DNA from: Firmicutes bacterium UBA5201
GTDB lineage: Bacteria > Bacillota > Clostridia > Peptostreptococcales > Acidaminobacteraceae
NCBI GenBank assembly: GCA_002412775.1
Contig: DHVT01000026.1
Span: 62,001-126,000, forward strand
Reading direction: 5' to 3'
DNA: 64,000 bases
Part shown: in pieces, positions 26,701 through 34,392 of the stretch
Position numbering within the stretch: the first letter of the stretch is position 1
How the letters are laid out: every line of letters starts with the position of its first letter
Notes under the pieces: generated by a model
Told to the model about the DNA's origin: nothing
Seen by the model: the letters and a program-made list of their open reading frames with translations, nothing else
The model's database searches: none
Program-made: the position numbers and the translations under genes

Positions 26701-28569
26701 ATCCGATATGAAATAACCGCTTGGAAGATCCGATCGTTGAATCTTCGGTGCGGGAACAGATGTTGTCACACGCATTTGCATCTGAATGGACGCTTGGTCT
26801 TTGACGATATATGCAAGCTTTGTAGAGTTTAGCGTACCATACTTGATGATAGAGCTTGAACCGTCAAGATTCTGTGCGGTAAAGAAATCTGTGCCGATTG
26901 TGGCATTTGATAACAGATAGCTTGAATTGACACTTGAAATGTCTGTATTCGCTTCTATGAGTCTGTTTTCTTTGAATGTGCCTGTAACTCTGAATTGTGC
27001 TTTGGGTTTGGAGGTATAAACGACCACATGACCGATGTATTCATATTCTGTTCCATCTGGATCAATATATTTAATCTTGTAGTTATAAATTTTATCTTCA
27101 CCAATGAGCGGAAATAAGTGCTGTCCATTTGCAAAGGCTTCTTCCTGTGATTCTGATAAAAGCTGTCCACCAACATAAATTTCTCTTATGGCACCTTCCA
27201 GTGGAACGGTATTGTCCCTGAGATTGAACCTTTCTGTGTCGAGCATTTTATCAGATGCGGTCACGTCAAAATTCATAGGTTCCACACGTTCAAATATTGG
27301 TGCTTCTACTATAATTGGCGGTGATGGTTGTCCTGTTCCACCTGAAACACTTCCATCGGTGCTTGCATATCCTGTTTCTGAATCTCCTGTATTGAAATGA
27401 CTGGTTGAACTTCCGTTGAGGATGATTTCAAGGGATGGATTGTCTATACTTATAAGGTGCTTGTAAGTATTATAGGGTATGGAAATGGTAAATTCCGCAC
27501 TACCTGTATTAGCGGTTTCTCTTTTCCCAGTGAGTGATTTTTCCTGTCCTGTGACTTGATCTCTGATTTTGAATGACCATGAATCAATGTCCTCACGATT
27601 GTAAAAGGCACCAATTAACACATCATCGGGGATGCCATCCTCATCGATGCCATCATACATGTGATCATCTTGGATCTTTCCACGAATGGTTCCCATAACG
27701 ACAACTGCTCCAGAATCGTCTATGGCTTTGTCGCTGATGGAACGGATTTCAATCTGCGCTTCAACGGGCGTTGGTGCCTTTTCTTCAATCTTGCTTAAAG
27801 TGAACGTTTGATACCATGGTTTGTTATCATATTTTGAAATGTGCCACATGACCGATTCGCCTGGGAAAAGACTTGTTGGCCTGGTTAAAACATGTGCATA
27901 GCTGTAAGCGTTTTTGTCTTCTGGTTCTGTACTGCGGTTGATTTCAAAAGGTAATCCCTCATTGATCCATTTGCGGGTGCTGATCATAGCGGTATCGTTT
28001 CCTATTTCCATTGCAATTTGATTGTATATGCTGGCTTTTTCAATTCTTGCCGTGCCATCAGTTCTGTATTTGTATGGACTACTATCTTTCCATATTTGAT
28101 GTATCCAGTTTTTTTCTGAAGGAAGCGTCCCTGAGTCAGCGTCCCTTGGAAAATTGTTGTTCGAGTAAGGATTTCCCGCCGCATCAAATCCATGATATCG
28201 GTACTCTCCTTTTCCATTTTCATAATAGCCTTGATTGGGGTACTCTGTATTATCAACCCTTGTTGCGTTTTTAAAGTCATTTGCAGGAACATCTTCCGGT
28301 CCACCGTAAACGACAATGTGTTTATCGATCCAATGTTCCATGGAAAAGGCATATCCCTTTCCATTGAGTCTAGGCGTTTCCATAGGAAGCCCATAAGCGT
28401 TTTTGTATTCGTTCCACGTTTGCCCGGCTAAAGGATCGGTTTCAAACCACTTGGGCTGATCGTATCGATTGGGGTTGTTGGTGGCTGCGTAACCAATCTC
28501 ATACGGGTAAGCAAAGATACTTTGAAAAATGAGAATCAGTGCAAGTGCTACGACTATTTTTCGGTTCAT
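23740..28569 (-). CDS. Very large exported surface protein with Tyr/Ser/Gly-rich repeats
   Basis: A 1609-residue protein. A signal peptide is clear (about 1-29, ending near IGYAA). The rest is beta-rich and includes PKD/Ig-like segments, for example FSKVGKYTVHRKIKD and TQLGYYKIVFYAEETFG. Around residues 830-960 is a Tyr/Ser/Gly-rich stretch with four imperfect repeats of the form GY(S/T)GT(L/V). It has no sortase motif or SLH domain, so it may bind the SLH protein encoded 12 bp upstream in the same operon. Function unknown; adhesion or envelope structure is inferred. Confidence 0.75.
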   Translation of the reverse strand: MNRKIVVALALILIFQSIFAYPYEIGYAATNNPNRYDQPKWFETDPLAGQTWNEYKNAYGLPMETPRLNGKGYAFSMEHWIDKHIVVYGGPEDVPANDFKNATRVDNTEYPNQGYYENGKGEYRYHGFDAAGNPYSNNNFPRDADSGTLPSEKNWIHQIWKDSSPYKYRTDGTARIEKASIYNQIAMEIGNDTAMISTRKWINEGLPFEINRSTEPEDKNAYSYAHVLTRPTSLFPGESVMWHISKYDNKPWYQTFTLSKIEEKAPTPVEAQIEIRSISDKAIDDSGAVVVMGTIRGKIQDDHMYDGIDEDGIPDDVLIGAFYNREDIDSWSFKIRDQVTGQEKSLTGKRETANTGSAEFTISIPYNTYKHLISIDNPSLEIILNGSSTSHFNTGDSETGYASTDGSVSGGTGQPSPPIIVEAPIFERVEPMNFDVTASDKMLDTERFNLRDNTVPLEGAIREIYVGGQLLSESQEEAFANGQHLFPLIGEDKIYNYKIKYIDPDGTEYEYIGHVVVYTSKPKAQFRVTGTFKENRLIEANTDISSVNSSYLLSNATIGTDFFTAQNLDGSSSIIKYGTLNSTKLAYIVKDQASIQMQMRVTTSVPAPKIQRSDLPSGYFISDIYNYKLFVLEDHAPAMIANVWNSTLVRNETLDFYYDAASVDEDHISISTYKIYYDNDGNGTPEVLIKQGNYSDYTEFKPTQLGYYKIVFYAEETFGQPTLSQFITTADKKTATLEREFYVDNLAPMTKIYTDIEYDFPESDVVILNDQAITRELNNTIVSERVNWINALRQSGISANMEIWDLHTYVYSQSASTSRNTGESYPPSTRSYSSDGYSGTLHLYDVVNNQYMQDDGRYVTVTDSFTATDSRSQSGSAPPSASSNLPSSISYSSGGYTGTLSQDSYSYDTYPVYEADGTVSTWKYDWSRYATYSGTVSKSSTVWQSNYNWYDDYRGYYSGTVYKNVKQTFVPSFRIASDKYIVYFADSTINNKTDLQTVLNKGDAKVILVGKAATRSQVTHQFYVDSTKPLGEIMKAVNDIIKENNPVDNRKLLLVGQTFATNIANYDMENDPLTTLGFQYVHDANYYDNSMGAESGTRTSYLETGFSGTVKNSFSKVGKYTVHRKIKDAPIGKPEFAKESNVPALDIYVHRKPIADFTLDWDYNSSLQKYKTSWLDLSYDLDHQFSDAQKGIRDRQIMYRKLDGDSQWIYAIPDNLTPGTYEVRYIVKDIEGVWSDWKARIFTLDAIPALIIDATLSPQLLPASEYITIKDIFTQYHEAHDVKLEWLTQSGQLKGTIALLLYSNMSNYDKIDSKHHWLEQSFRIPSVTQDGDYMIRVSSRDASVNLPFKVITPIDVIGSMDEMIAGEKTDFYAEAGKYAEGVSVRLYMGTEHEVVRSMTYAGKNSSGRTLWRCSEIIPENVEEGLHDFEFTATTASGNQATHTVSSIIEVLRILEVEVEGYWNHWRGQVNMFGDRMTNEPHRFLSHEKVKVRVRTVGNPESANLRLSPRLEQMIYTDAMGHMHSYEDTFGYTVSFPLQLNQVSTDLWEIHYILPLADHTLNWDNSRTAPPYYLEVEVKKGTVVKKERLEDIDITGNIYDLLFLQPRYGQ

Positions 28570-28581
28570 ACCTGTTCTCCT

Positions 28582-29811
28582 TTATCGTTTTAGTGAAATG
28601 GAAATGTTGATGCCTGTATTTGAATATCCAATAGAAAAATTTCTGCCATTGATGGCTTCTTCAATGCGTTTCCATTCGCCCGAGTGATTCAATGCAGTTT
28701 TAAAATATCCCCACGCTTGATCCATTTCATCTTCAAAAAGTATTTCAAAGATGGGTTTAAACTGCGCTTCATATCGTTCCATAAAATATTGCTCATAGCT
28801 CATGCTTCTATCCACATGGGATTGATTTTTCCAAACAGTAAGTGTATAAGGTTTGTATTTGTCAGTAAGATTCAGTGGTTCAACTTTAAAGCTAAAATCC
28901 ATCCGTTCTGCAGCCAAAAATGATTGCTGAATCGGTGTTGACGCATCATAAATACCATCAAAAAAGGCTTTGGATTGATATCCACTCACTGAATATTGTT
29001 GTGTGTAAGGATCAGCGCCAACTTTTAAGTATCCTTTTCCCTGGTCTTGTACATTTACCAGGTGTTCTCCAATCTCCACCAATTCATTTACTGGCTTTCC
29101 GTTAAAAATCGGCGCATACATGCGTTCAAAACGCACTGCATCTTTACCATTGTCATCCACATATCTTACTGGCATCATAGTACTTTTCGCTTCAACATTC
29201 TCATACGGCTTTCTTTCTTCTGCCTTCAGCATGGTCACAAGCACTCTTGATGCTTCTGATCGCTTGGCAAGTCCTTCAGGGTTAAATGTGCCATCTGGAT
29301 AGCCTGTTACTATTCCAAATTTATAGCTGTCTAGGACATTTTGCTTGTAGTAATCGTCTACGAGGTGATAATCTTTCATATCGTTTCTGACGTAAAGATC
29401 CACATCGTTTGAAGGTCTTTTTTCAGAAAGCGACAGTGCGTTGACCACAATCGATGCCATTTGCTCCCTTGTGATATCCGCAGTGTACTGCACAAACTCC
29501 TGATCTTCGATAATCCCGAGTTCAATGGCCTTGTCTATGTAAGGCTTTGCCCAATCTGTAGACTTGGATTCAAAATGATAGCCTAGTGATTTGATGGTCA
29601 TCAAGATGAATTCATTGATTTTGATATTGTTCTCCGGTTTGAACGTTCCATCCGGATAGCCACTTATGATTTCAAGTCTGGAAAGATGGTCAATCGAGCT
29701 TTTCGCCCAATGCGTATCTTTGAGGTCACTGAATGTGGCCGCTCCATCAGCGAACGACAACCCCGAAACCAGCATGGTGACTACCGCAAACACAATAATT
29801 ATTCTTCTCAT
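28582..29811 (-). CDS. SLH-domain surface protein
   Basis: About 409 residues. A signal peptide (about 1-22, MRRIIIVFAVVTMLVSGLSFADG) is followed by three S-layer homology repeats. They include FSDLKDTHWAKSSIDHL, ISGYPDGTFKPENNIKINE and VTGYPDGTFNPEGLAKRSEA. SLH domains bind pyruvylated secondary cell-wall polymers. The C-terminal 200 residues are of unknown family. The ATG at 29811 with AGAAGGAG upstream is chosen; the frame extending to 29874 runs through a perfect palindrome and is unlikely to be translated. It is the first gene of a two-gene operon with the large surface protein. Confidence 0.88.
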   Translation of the reverse strand: MRRIIIVFAVVTMLVSGLSFADGAATFSDLKDTHWAKSSIDHLSRLEIISGYPDGTFKPENNIKINEFILMTIKSLGYHFESKSTDWAKPYIDKAIELGIIEDQEFVQYTADITREQMASIVVNALSLSEKRPSNDVDLYVRNDMKDYHLVDDYYKQNVLDSYKFGIVTGYPDGTFNPEGLAKRSEASRVLVTMLKAEERKPYENVEAKSTMMPVRYVDDNGKDAVRFERMYAPIFNGKPVNELVEIGEHLVNVQDQGKGYLKVGADPYTQQYSVSGYQSKAFFDGIYDASTPIQQSFLAAERMDFSFKVEPLNLTDKYKPYTLTVWKNQSHVDRSMSYEQYFMERYEAQFKPIFEILFEDEMDQAWGYFKTALNHSGEWKRIEEAINGRNFSIGYSNTGINISISLKR

Positions 29812-29834
29812 ATCCTGCTCCTTCTCGCTGAACC

Positions 29835-29863
29835 GCCGTTTGGGTACCCGGTACCCAAACGGC
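29835..29863. repeat. Perfect 29-bp palindrome in the SLH gene leader
   Basis: Two 14-bp arms (GCCGTTTGGGTACC and its complement) flank one central base. A partial copy of the arm (AAACGGCACCCAAAC) follows at once. It is more GC-rich than its surroundings, and the minus-strand transcript would place the hairpin 24 nt before the SLH start codon. There is no T-run, so it is not a terminator; a dispersed repeat or a regulatory RNA hairpin is likelier. Confidence 0.75.
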
Positions 29864-29965
29864 ACAAACGGCACCCAAACTGCAATTCAGCATTTCTATT
29901 TAGATCAACTGCATTAACATTATATAATCATAACATTTATTTACATATTTTTACAATGTTTTTGT

Positions 29966-29999
29966 TTGAATTCATTTCATCAAAATGATAGAATGAATT
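29966..29999 (+). promoter_or_regulatory. Promoter overlapped by an operator-like palindrome
   Basis: TTGAAT (29966-29971), a 17-bp spacer and TAGAAT (29989-29994) form a good sigma-A promoter for the GNAT/EAL operon. AATTCATT (29969-29976) and AATGAATT (29992-29999), with inner ATCA/TGAT, make an interrupted palindrome covering the whole promoter, as expected for a repressor site. The regulator is unknown. Confidence 0.6.
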
Positions 30000-30027
30000 G
30001 AAATAACTATAAAAGTGAGGTATGACA

Positions 30028-30483
30028 ATGACCATCAAAAGAATAGAAGACTACAGTCACATTTTTGAAAATGAGACCATCGCAAAATTGTTGATGCTGT
30101 GCATGATCAATCCGACATATGGCAAGGTGCAAAACATCGCACAGTCGGTTTATGCCAAGAATCAAGGCCGCTTCTATGTGTGTGAAAAAGATGATGAGAT
30201 TATTGGCATCGCTGGAGGTTCGCAGATCAACAACGATCAGTTCATTCTCAGACATATGGCGGTGTCCCCGGATCAAAAACGTACCGGCATCGGTAAGAAA
30301 TTGTTGTCTGCTCTGATAGACGATGGGCAATATGACTCCGTGGCACTCGAATGTGATTATAAGTCCGTGAAGTTTTTTAAAAACTTCGGTTTCAAATGCG
30401 TCAGTGATATCGATCCCATACTGGAAATGAAGCGTTACAATTGTTTGCTTGATGTCAAGAAATGGAGAGAATCAAACAAATGA
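30028..30483 (+). CDS. GNAT family acetyltransferase
   Basis: About 151 residues with a GNAT core: FYVCEKDDEIIGIAGG, then LRHMAVSPDQKRTGIGKKLL, which holds the acetyl-CoA loop, then VALECDYKSVKFFKNFGF. The ATG at 30028 is 7 bp from GTGAGG, a better spacing than the ATG at 30022. Its TGA overlaps the ATG of the EAL protein, so the two are translationally coupled, an unusual pairing with a c-di-GMP enzyme. Substrate unknown. Confidence 0.82.
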   Translation: MTIKRIEDYSHIFENETIAKLLMLCMINPTYGKVQNIAQSVYAKNQGRFYVCEKDDEIIGIAGGSQINNDQFILRHMAVSPDQKRTGIGKKLLSALIDDGQYDSVALECDYKSVKFFKNFGFKCVSDIDPILEMKRYNCLLDVKKWRESNK

Positions 30484-32117
30484 GCAATAAAAATTTCGAC
30501 TCCCTGATGGCATTGTTCGATGCCTCCAGTGAGGGTCTTTGGGAGATGTCACCGAGCGGTGAAATGTCATTTTACAATAAGAATTTTTATAAGAATTTCA
30601 ACATAAACCTCGAGAACTCTACTCTTGATGAGTGGATTGACCTGATTCACCCTGAAGACAAGTTGAAATTCAGCAACAATGTGGACCAACAGATCGGTAG
30701 CGGCACAGTCATGTTTATGAGTGAATACCGGGTGATGAATCGAAAGAATCAATATGTATGGATTGAAGCCAAAGGCGTCACTAAATATGATGATCATGGC
30801 GAATATCTTTATATGGTTGGAGCGCATCAGGATATCACAGCGAGAAAAATTGATGAGATTCGAATATTCGACCTGGCCTTCAAAGACAAGATGACAGGCC
30901 TTTTCAACCGATCCAAGCTCATTGAGACGCTTGCGGACCATCCCGACGAATTCATCGTCACGTCCATTGGATTCAATCAGATGGAATCCATAAATGAAAT
31001 CTATGGTCATGACTTGTCCGCACGGATTTTACAAGTGGTCGCCGATGTGTTGACGGAAATGTTCAAACAAAGTCATTTGCTGTTCAAGATGGAATATTAT
31101 GATTTCGCGATCCTCTTCCACAAAAGAATGTCCAATGAATTTATAAAAGCCTCTATCGACAGTTGCATCAAAACCATAAGACGCAAAACAGAACAACTCA
31201 TCAAGGGAGTCGAACTACAGGTCTATGCGGGTTTGTCCGACAGAACCAATGATTACGACTCAGCAAAGCTTGCAATGTCTTATGCCAAGAAGAACCAAAT
31301 CGAATACTGCATCCTCTATAATGATGAAATTCGATATGACGTGAAAAGAACCAATTTTATCGAAACCGAAATGCGCAGTGCATTGACTGCCGAGGAATTC
31401 GAGATGGTCTTTCAGCCCATATTGGATTCCAAAACAGGTGAGGTGAGTTCCTTGGAGGCATTGATGCGATGGCACAGCACCGAGTATGGTGAAATCTACC
31501 CCGATGAGTTCATTCCGATTGCAGAGCGGACCTTGAACATCATTGACCTTGGTTATTTTTCTGTTGTGGAATCGCTCAAAGCCTTCAATACCATAACAAA
31601 TGAAATCGGCAAACGCATTCCCATATCCGTCAACGTATCGGTTTTACAGCTCCTCGATTCCAATTTCATCGACAAATTGACAGAACTCGTCAGTGTTTTC
31701 AATATAGTTAATCATGAACTCATCATTGAAGTCACTGAGTCCATGACTCTGGAAAAAAACAAAGTCGCCAAAGACACACTTGAGGAACTTATTGCAAATG
31801 GCTTTATCATATCACTTGATGATTTCGGCAAAGGGTACTCATCGCTCAGCATCCTATTCACACTGGAATGTGGAAAACTGAAACTTGACAAACAGATCAT
31901 CTGGTTGGCTTCAAGCGATCCTGAAATTGAATCCTTTTTGAGTGCACTCACTGATTTGTGTCATTCCAAGAACATAAAAGTTGTCGCGGAAGGTATAGAA
32001 ACCGCTGAAATGTCATCCATGGCGAAAAGAATCGGCATTGATTTCGAGCAAGGCTATTATTATTCAAAACCGTTACCTCTGCCTGAACTCATTAAGTTCT
32101 TGACATCCACATTATAA
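30480..32117 (+). CDS. PAS / degenerate GGDEF / EAL protein (c-di-GMP phosphodiesterase)
   Basis: About 545 residues: PAS/PAC (about 10-130), GGDEF-like domain (about 140-295) and EAL domain (about 305-545). The GGDEF site reads EYYDF, so cyclase activity is unlikely. The EAL domain keeps EAL in SLEALMRW, the EVTES and LDDFGKGYSSLS motifs, KLDK and EGIET, so c-di-GMP hydrolysis is expected. There is no membrane segment. The start at 30480 has GGAGAG 9 bp upstream and overlaps the GNAT stop. Confidence 0.88.
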   Translation: MSNKNFDSLMALFDASSEGLWEMSPSGEMSFYNKNFYKNFNINLENSTLDEWIDLIHPEDKLKFSNNVDQQIGSGTVMFMSEYRVMNRKNQYVWIEAKGVTKYDDHGEYLYMVGAHQDITARKIDEIRIFDLAFKDKMTGLFNRSKLIETLADHPDEFIVTSIGFNQMESINEIYGHDLSARILQVVADVLTEMFKQSHLLFKMEYYDFAILFHKRMSNEFIKASIDSCIKTIRRKTEQLIKGVELQVYAGLSDRTNDYDSAKLAMSYAKKNQIEYCILYNDEIRYDVKRTNFIETEMRSALTAEEFEMVFQPILDSKTGEVSSLEALMRWHSTEYGEIYPDEFIPIAERTLNIIDLGYFSVVESLKAFNTITNEIGKRIPISVNVSVLQLLDSNFIDKLTELVSVFNIVNHELIIEVTESMTLEKNKVAKDTLEELIANGFIISLDDFGKGYSSLSILFTLECGKLKLDKQIIWLASSDPEIESFLSALTDLCHSKNIKVVAEGIETAEMSSMAKRIGIDFEQGYYYSKPLPLPELIKFLTSTL

Positions 32118-32121
32118 TTGC

Positions 32122-32138
32122 ATACAATCTAATTGTAT
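32122..32138. promoter_or_regulatory. OhrR-type operator
   Basis: ATACAAT-CTA-ATTGTAT is a perfect 7-bp-arm palindrome. It closely resembles the TACAATT/AATTGTA boxes known for Bacillus OhrR. It lies 29 bp before the start codon of the OhrR-like gene, consistent with autoregulation. Confidence 0.7.
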
Positions 32139-32166
32139 ATTCCAATTATATGAAATGGAGTTTAAT

Positions 32167-32592
32167 ATGAATGACAAGTACGATTCACTACTACTCAAAA
32201 ACCAGCTGTGTTTCCCACTTTATGCGGTTTCAAAAGAAATCATCAGCATGTACAAACCTTATTTGGACCCACTCGGTCTGACTTACACCCAGTACATCAC
32301 CATGATGGTTCTATGGGAGCATGACGATATCATGGTCAAGACGCTCGGAGAAAGACTTTTTCTCGATTCGGGTACATTGACCCCGGTACTCAAAAAGCTT
32401 GAGGCCCATAACTATATCACCAGAAAACGGGGCACTGAAAACGAGCGCAACGTCTACATCAAACTTACCCCTGTGGGTCTTGCACTCAAGGACAAGGCAC
32501 TGGAGGTCCCGAAACAGATCGCGCAGTGTTTGGACATAAGTCCTGAAGATGCAAAGACACTATATAAAATTCTATACAAGATTTTGGATTAA
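32167..32592 (+). CDS. ohrR: OhrR/MarR-family peroxide-sensing regulator
   Basis: About 141 residues. The N-terminal LLLKNQLCFPLYAVSKEI matches the LxNQLCFxLY signature of one-Cys OhrR, placing the reactive cysteine near residue 15. The winged helix follows (VKTLGERLFLDSGTLTPVLKKLE, then RGTENERNVYIKLT). OhrR responds to organic hydroperoxides by Cys oxidation and releases its operator. The start at 32167 fits the GGAG upstream better than 32155. No ohr peroxidase gene is adjacent within the window, so the target is either itself or distal genes. Confidence 0.85.
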   Translation: MNDKYDSLLLKNQLCFPLYAVSKEIISMYKPYLDPLGLTYTQYITMMVLWEHDDIMVKTLGERLFLDSGTLTPVLKKLEAHNYITRKRGTENERNVYIKLTPVGLALKDKALEVPKQIAQCLDISPEDAKTLYKILYKILD

Positions 32593-32683
32593 AAAAAGAG
32601 GTGTGCAGCAATTGCTAACGGCTTCTGTTGATGTGTTGATATGGTAAAATATCATACAAGTATATCTATCATAATCACATACA

Positions 32684-32715
32684 AAAAACCACGTCATTTG
32701 ATTTTCGTGGTTTTT
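32684..32715 (+). terminator. Terminator between ohrR and the small membrane gene
   Basis: A perfect 10-bp stem AAAAACCACG / CGTGGTTTTT with T-rich tail. It lies about 90 bp after the OhrR stop. Confidence 0.8.
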
Positions 32716-32760
32716 CTATTTAAGTTGTGTTTAAATTATAAACAATGAGGGAGTTTACAT

Positions 32761-32961
32761 ATGAGAATTGGTCATTTAATTATAGGTTTTATAGTTTTTG
32801 TGATTGCTGAGTTCATATCCATAAATGTGGGCGGTCTCTTAGGATCAGGACCCGCTGAGGCAGGCATTATAGTTAGTGCGATATCTGTACTATGTGCAAT
32901 TGTAATAGTATGTACATTAATAATAGTGGAGGCCATAGAAAAAAGTAATCAGGGAAACTAA
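32761..32961 (+). CDS. Small two-helix membrane protein
   Basis: A 66-residue protein of unknown family with two hydrophobic helices (about 5-25 and 35-58) separated by a Gly/Pro-rich turn. The N-terminus is short and the C-terminus charged (IEKSNQGN). A GGGAG site lies 8 bp upstream and strong terminators lie on both sides, which argues for a real, independently expressed gene. No function can be proposed. Confidence 0.65.
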   Translation: MRIGHLIIGFIVFVIAEFISINVGGLLGSGPAEAGIIVSAISVLCAIVIVCTLIIVEAIEKSNQGN

Positions 32962-33007
32962 AAAAGCAGTATTTCAGCATTTTTTACATGCTGAAATACT
33001 GCTTTTT
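32961..33007. terminator. Very strong bidirectional terminator
   Basis: A perfect 19-bp stem, beginning AAAAAGCAGTATTTCAGCA, with a 9-nt loop and T/A runs on both sides. It serves the small membrane gene and the convergent aldehyde dehydrogenase gene. Confidence 0.9.
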
Positions 33008-33026
33008 AATTGAACATCTCTTATAA

Positions 33027-34391
33027 TCATTTCAGAATTTTCTTAACCCAATGTAACCGGTTCTTGTACGGTGGATAGATCATTTTCACATCGAATTTCG
33101 AAGATTTTTTCAAGATGCTTTTTTCGTGTGAAAATGTTTTGTAACTGGTCTCGCCATGATAAGAGCCCATACCCGAAGCCCCCACTCCACCGAACGGCAT
33201 ATGTGGTGACCCCACGTGGGAAATGGTATCATTGATTGCTGCTCCACCATAAGATAGACTTTCAAGCAAATGTTCCTGGACCACAACGCTTTCCGAGAAC
33301 AAATAGAAGGCTAGAGGCTTTGGTTTGCTTGAAATTACATCTATGATTTCATCCAAATTATTATAGGTGAGGATCGGTAAGATAGGGCCGAATATTTCCT
33401 CGGACATGATCTTGTCGTTCCAGTCGACCCCTTTCATGACCGTCGGAGCCATATAACAGCTTTCAATGTCATATTGTCCACCCATGATGACCTTGTCATG
33501 ATCCATGAGCCCGGCAAGTCTTTTTACGGTTGCCTGACTGACTAGGCGTCCATAATCGGGACTGTTTTGAGGCAACACGCCATAAAATTCTATGATATAT
33601 TTGATGACAGCATCCATGAACTCATCTGCCTTGGATTCATGCACATACACGTAATCTGGTGCGACACAAGTCTGACCTGCGTTCAAATACTTGCCCCAGA
33701 CGATTCTTTTGGCTGCGGTTTCAATCATTGCATCCTCATGAACGACGGCAGGGCTCTTTCCACCCAACTCCAAAGTGACAGGTACCAGGTGATCGGCAGC
33801 CGCTCTCATGACGACCTTTCCGGTCGCTTCACTGCCAGTGAAGAAAATGTAATCGAACGGCGAGTGAATGAGCTCGCTCACCACTTCCCTGCCACCGGTG
33901 ACCACAGTGATATAGCTCTCATCGAAAACCTCGATCATCATTTTTTTGATGATTGTTTCCGTATATGGTGTTTGATTGGATGGTTTCAGAACTGCTGTAT
34001 TACCGGCCGCGATTGCCCCGATCAGTGGCTCAATCAGCAACTGAAACGGATAATTGAATGGCGCGATAATCAAAACAGTGCCATAAGGTTCGTTTTTCAC
34101 AACCGCTTTTGAAAAAGGTTGATGAAGTGGCGTCTTTACGCTGCGTTCGGTAGTCCATCCCTCGAGGTGCTTCAGTGCATAAGTGATGCTGTCAAGGACG
34201 TAACCGACTTCGTGGGCATAGGCTTCGAACTCAGGTTTTTTCAGATCTTTGAACAAAGCTTCCATAACTTCGTCTTCATATTTGTGAATGACCGCTCTGA
34301 GAATTTCCAATTGATTGATCCTGTAGTTCAAGGATTTTGTCACTCCGGTCTTATAAAATGTTTTGTGTCTTTTTAAAATCTCATTGACCAT
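33027..34391 (-). CDS. Aldehyde dehydrogenase (ALDH3-like)
   Basis: About 454 residues, the size of class 3/fatty-aldehyde-type ALDHs. The catalytic Cys is in NAGQTCVAPDYV, the general base Glu in ELGGKSPAV, the nucleotide site in FFTGSEATGK, and EEIFGPILP is typical. It oxidises an aldehyde with NAD(P)+. The start at 34391 has GGAGGTTGAA in front. It is the last gene of a set with glycerate kinase and a 2-hydroxyacid dehydrogenase, so a C3 aldehyde such as a glycerate precursor is possible but unproven. Confidence 0.88.
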   Translation of the reverse strand: MVNEILKRHKTFYKTGVTKSLNYRINQLEILRAVIHKYEDEVMEALFKDLKKPEFEAYAHEVGYVLDSITYALKHLEGWTTERSVKTPLHQPFSKAVVKNEPYGTVLIIAPFNYPFQLLIEPLIGAIAAGNTAVLKPSNQTPYTETIIKKMMIEVFDESYITVVTGGREVVSELIHSPFDYIFFTGSEATGKVVMRAAADHLVPVTLELGGKSPAVVHEDAMIETAAKRIVWGKYLNAGQTCVAPDYVYVHESKADEFMDAVIKYIIEFYGVLPQNSPDYGRLVSQATVKRLAGLMDHDKVIMGGQYDIESCYMAPTVMKGVDWNDKIMSEEIFGPILPILTYNNLDEIIDVISSKPKPLAFYLFSESVVVQEHLLESLSYGGAAINDTISHVGSPHMPFGGVGASGMGSYHGETSYKTFSHEKSILKKSSKFDVKMIYPPYKNRLHWVKKILK

Positions 34392-34392
34392 T

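Noticed and set aside
29812..29874. N-terminal extension of the SLH protein
   Set aside because: It would translate the perfect palindrome and lacks a ribosome binding site, while ATG 29811 has AGAAGGAG and starts a normal signal peptide.
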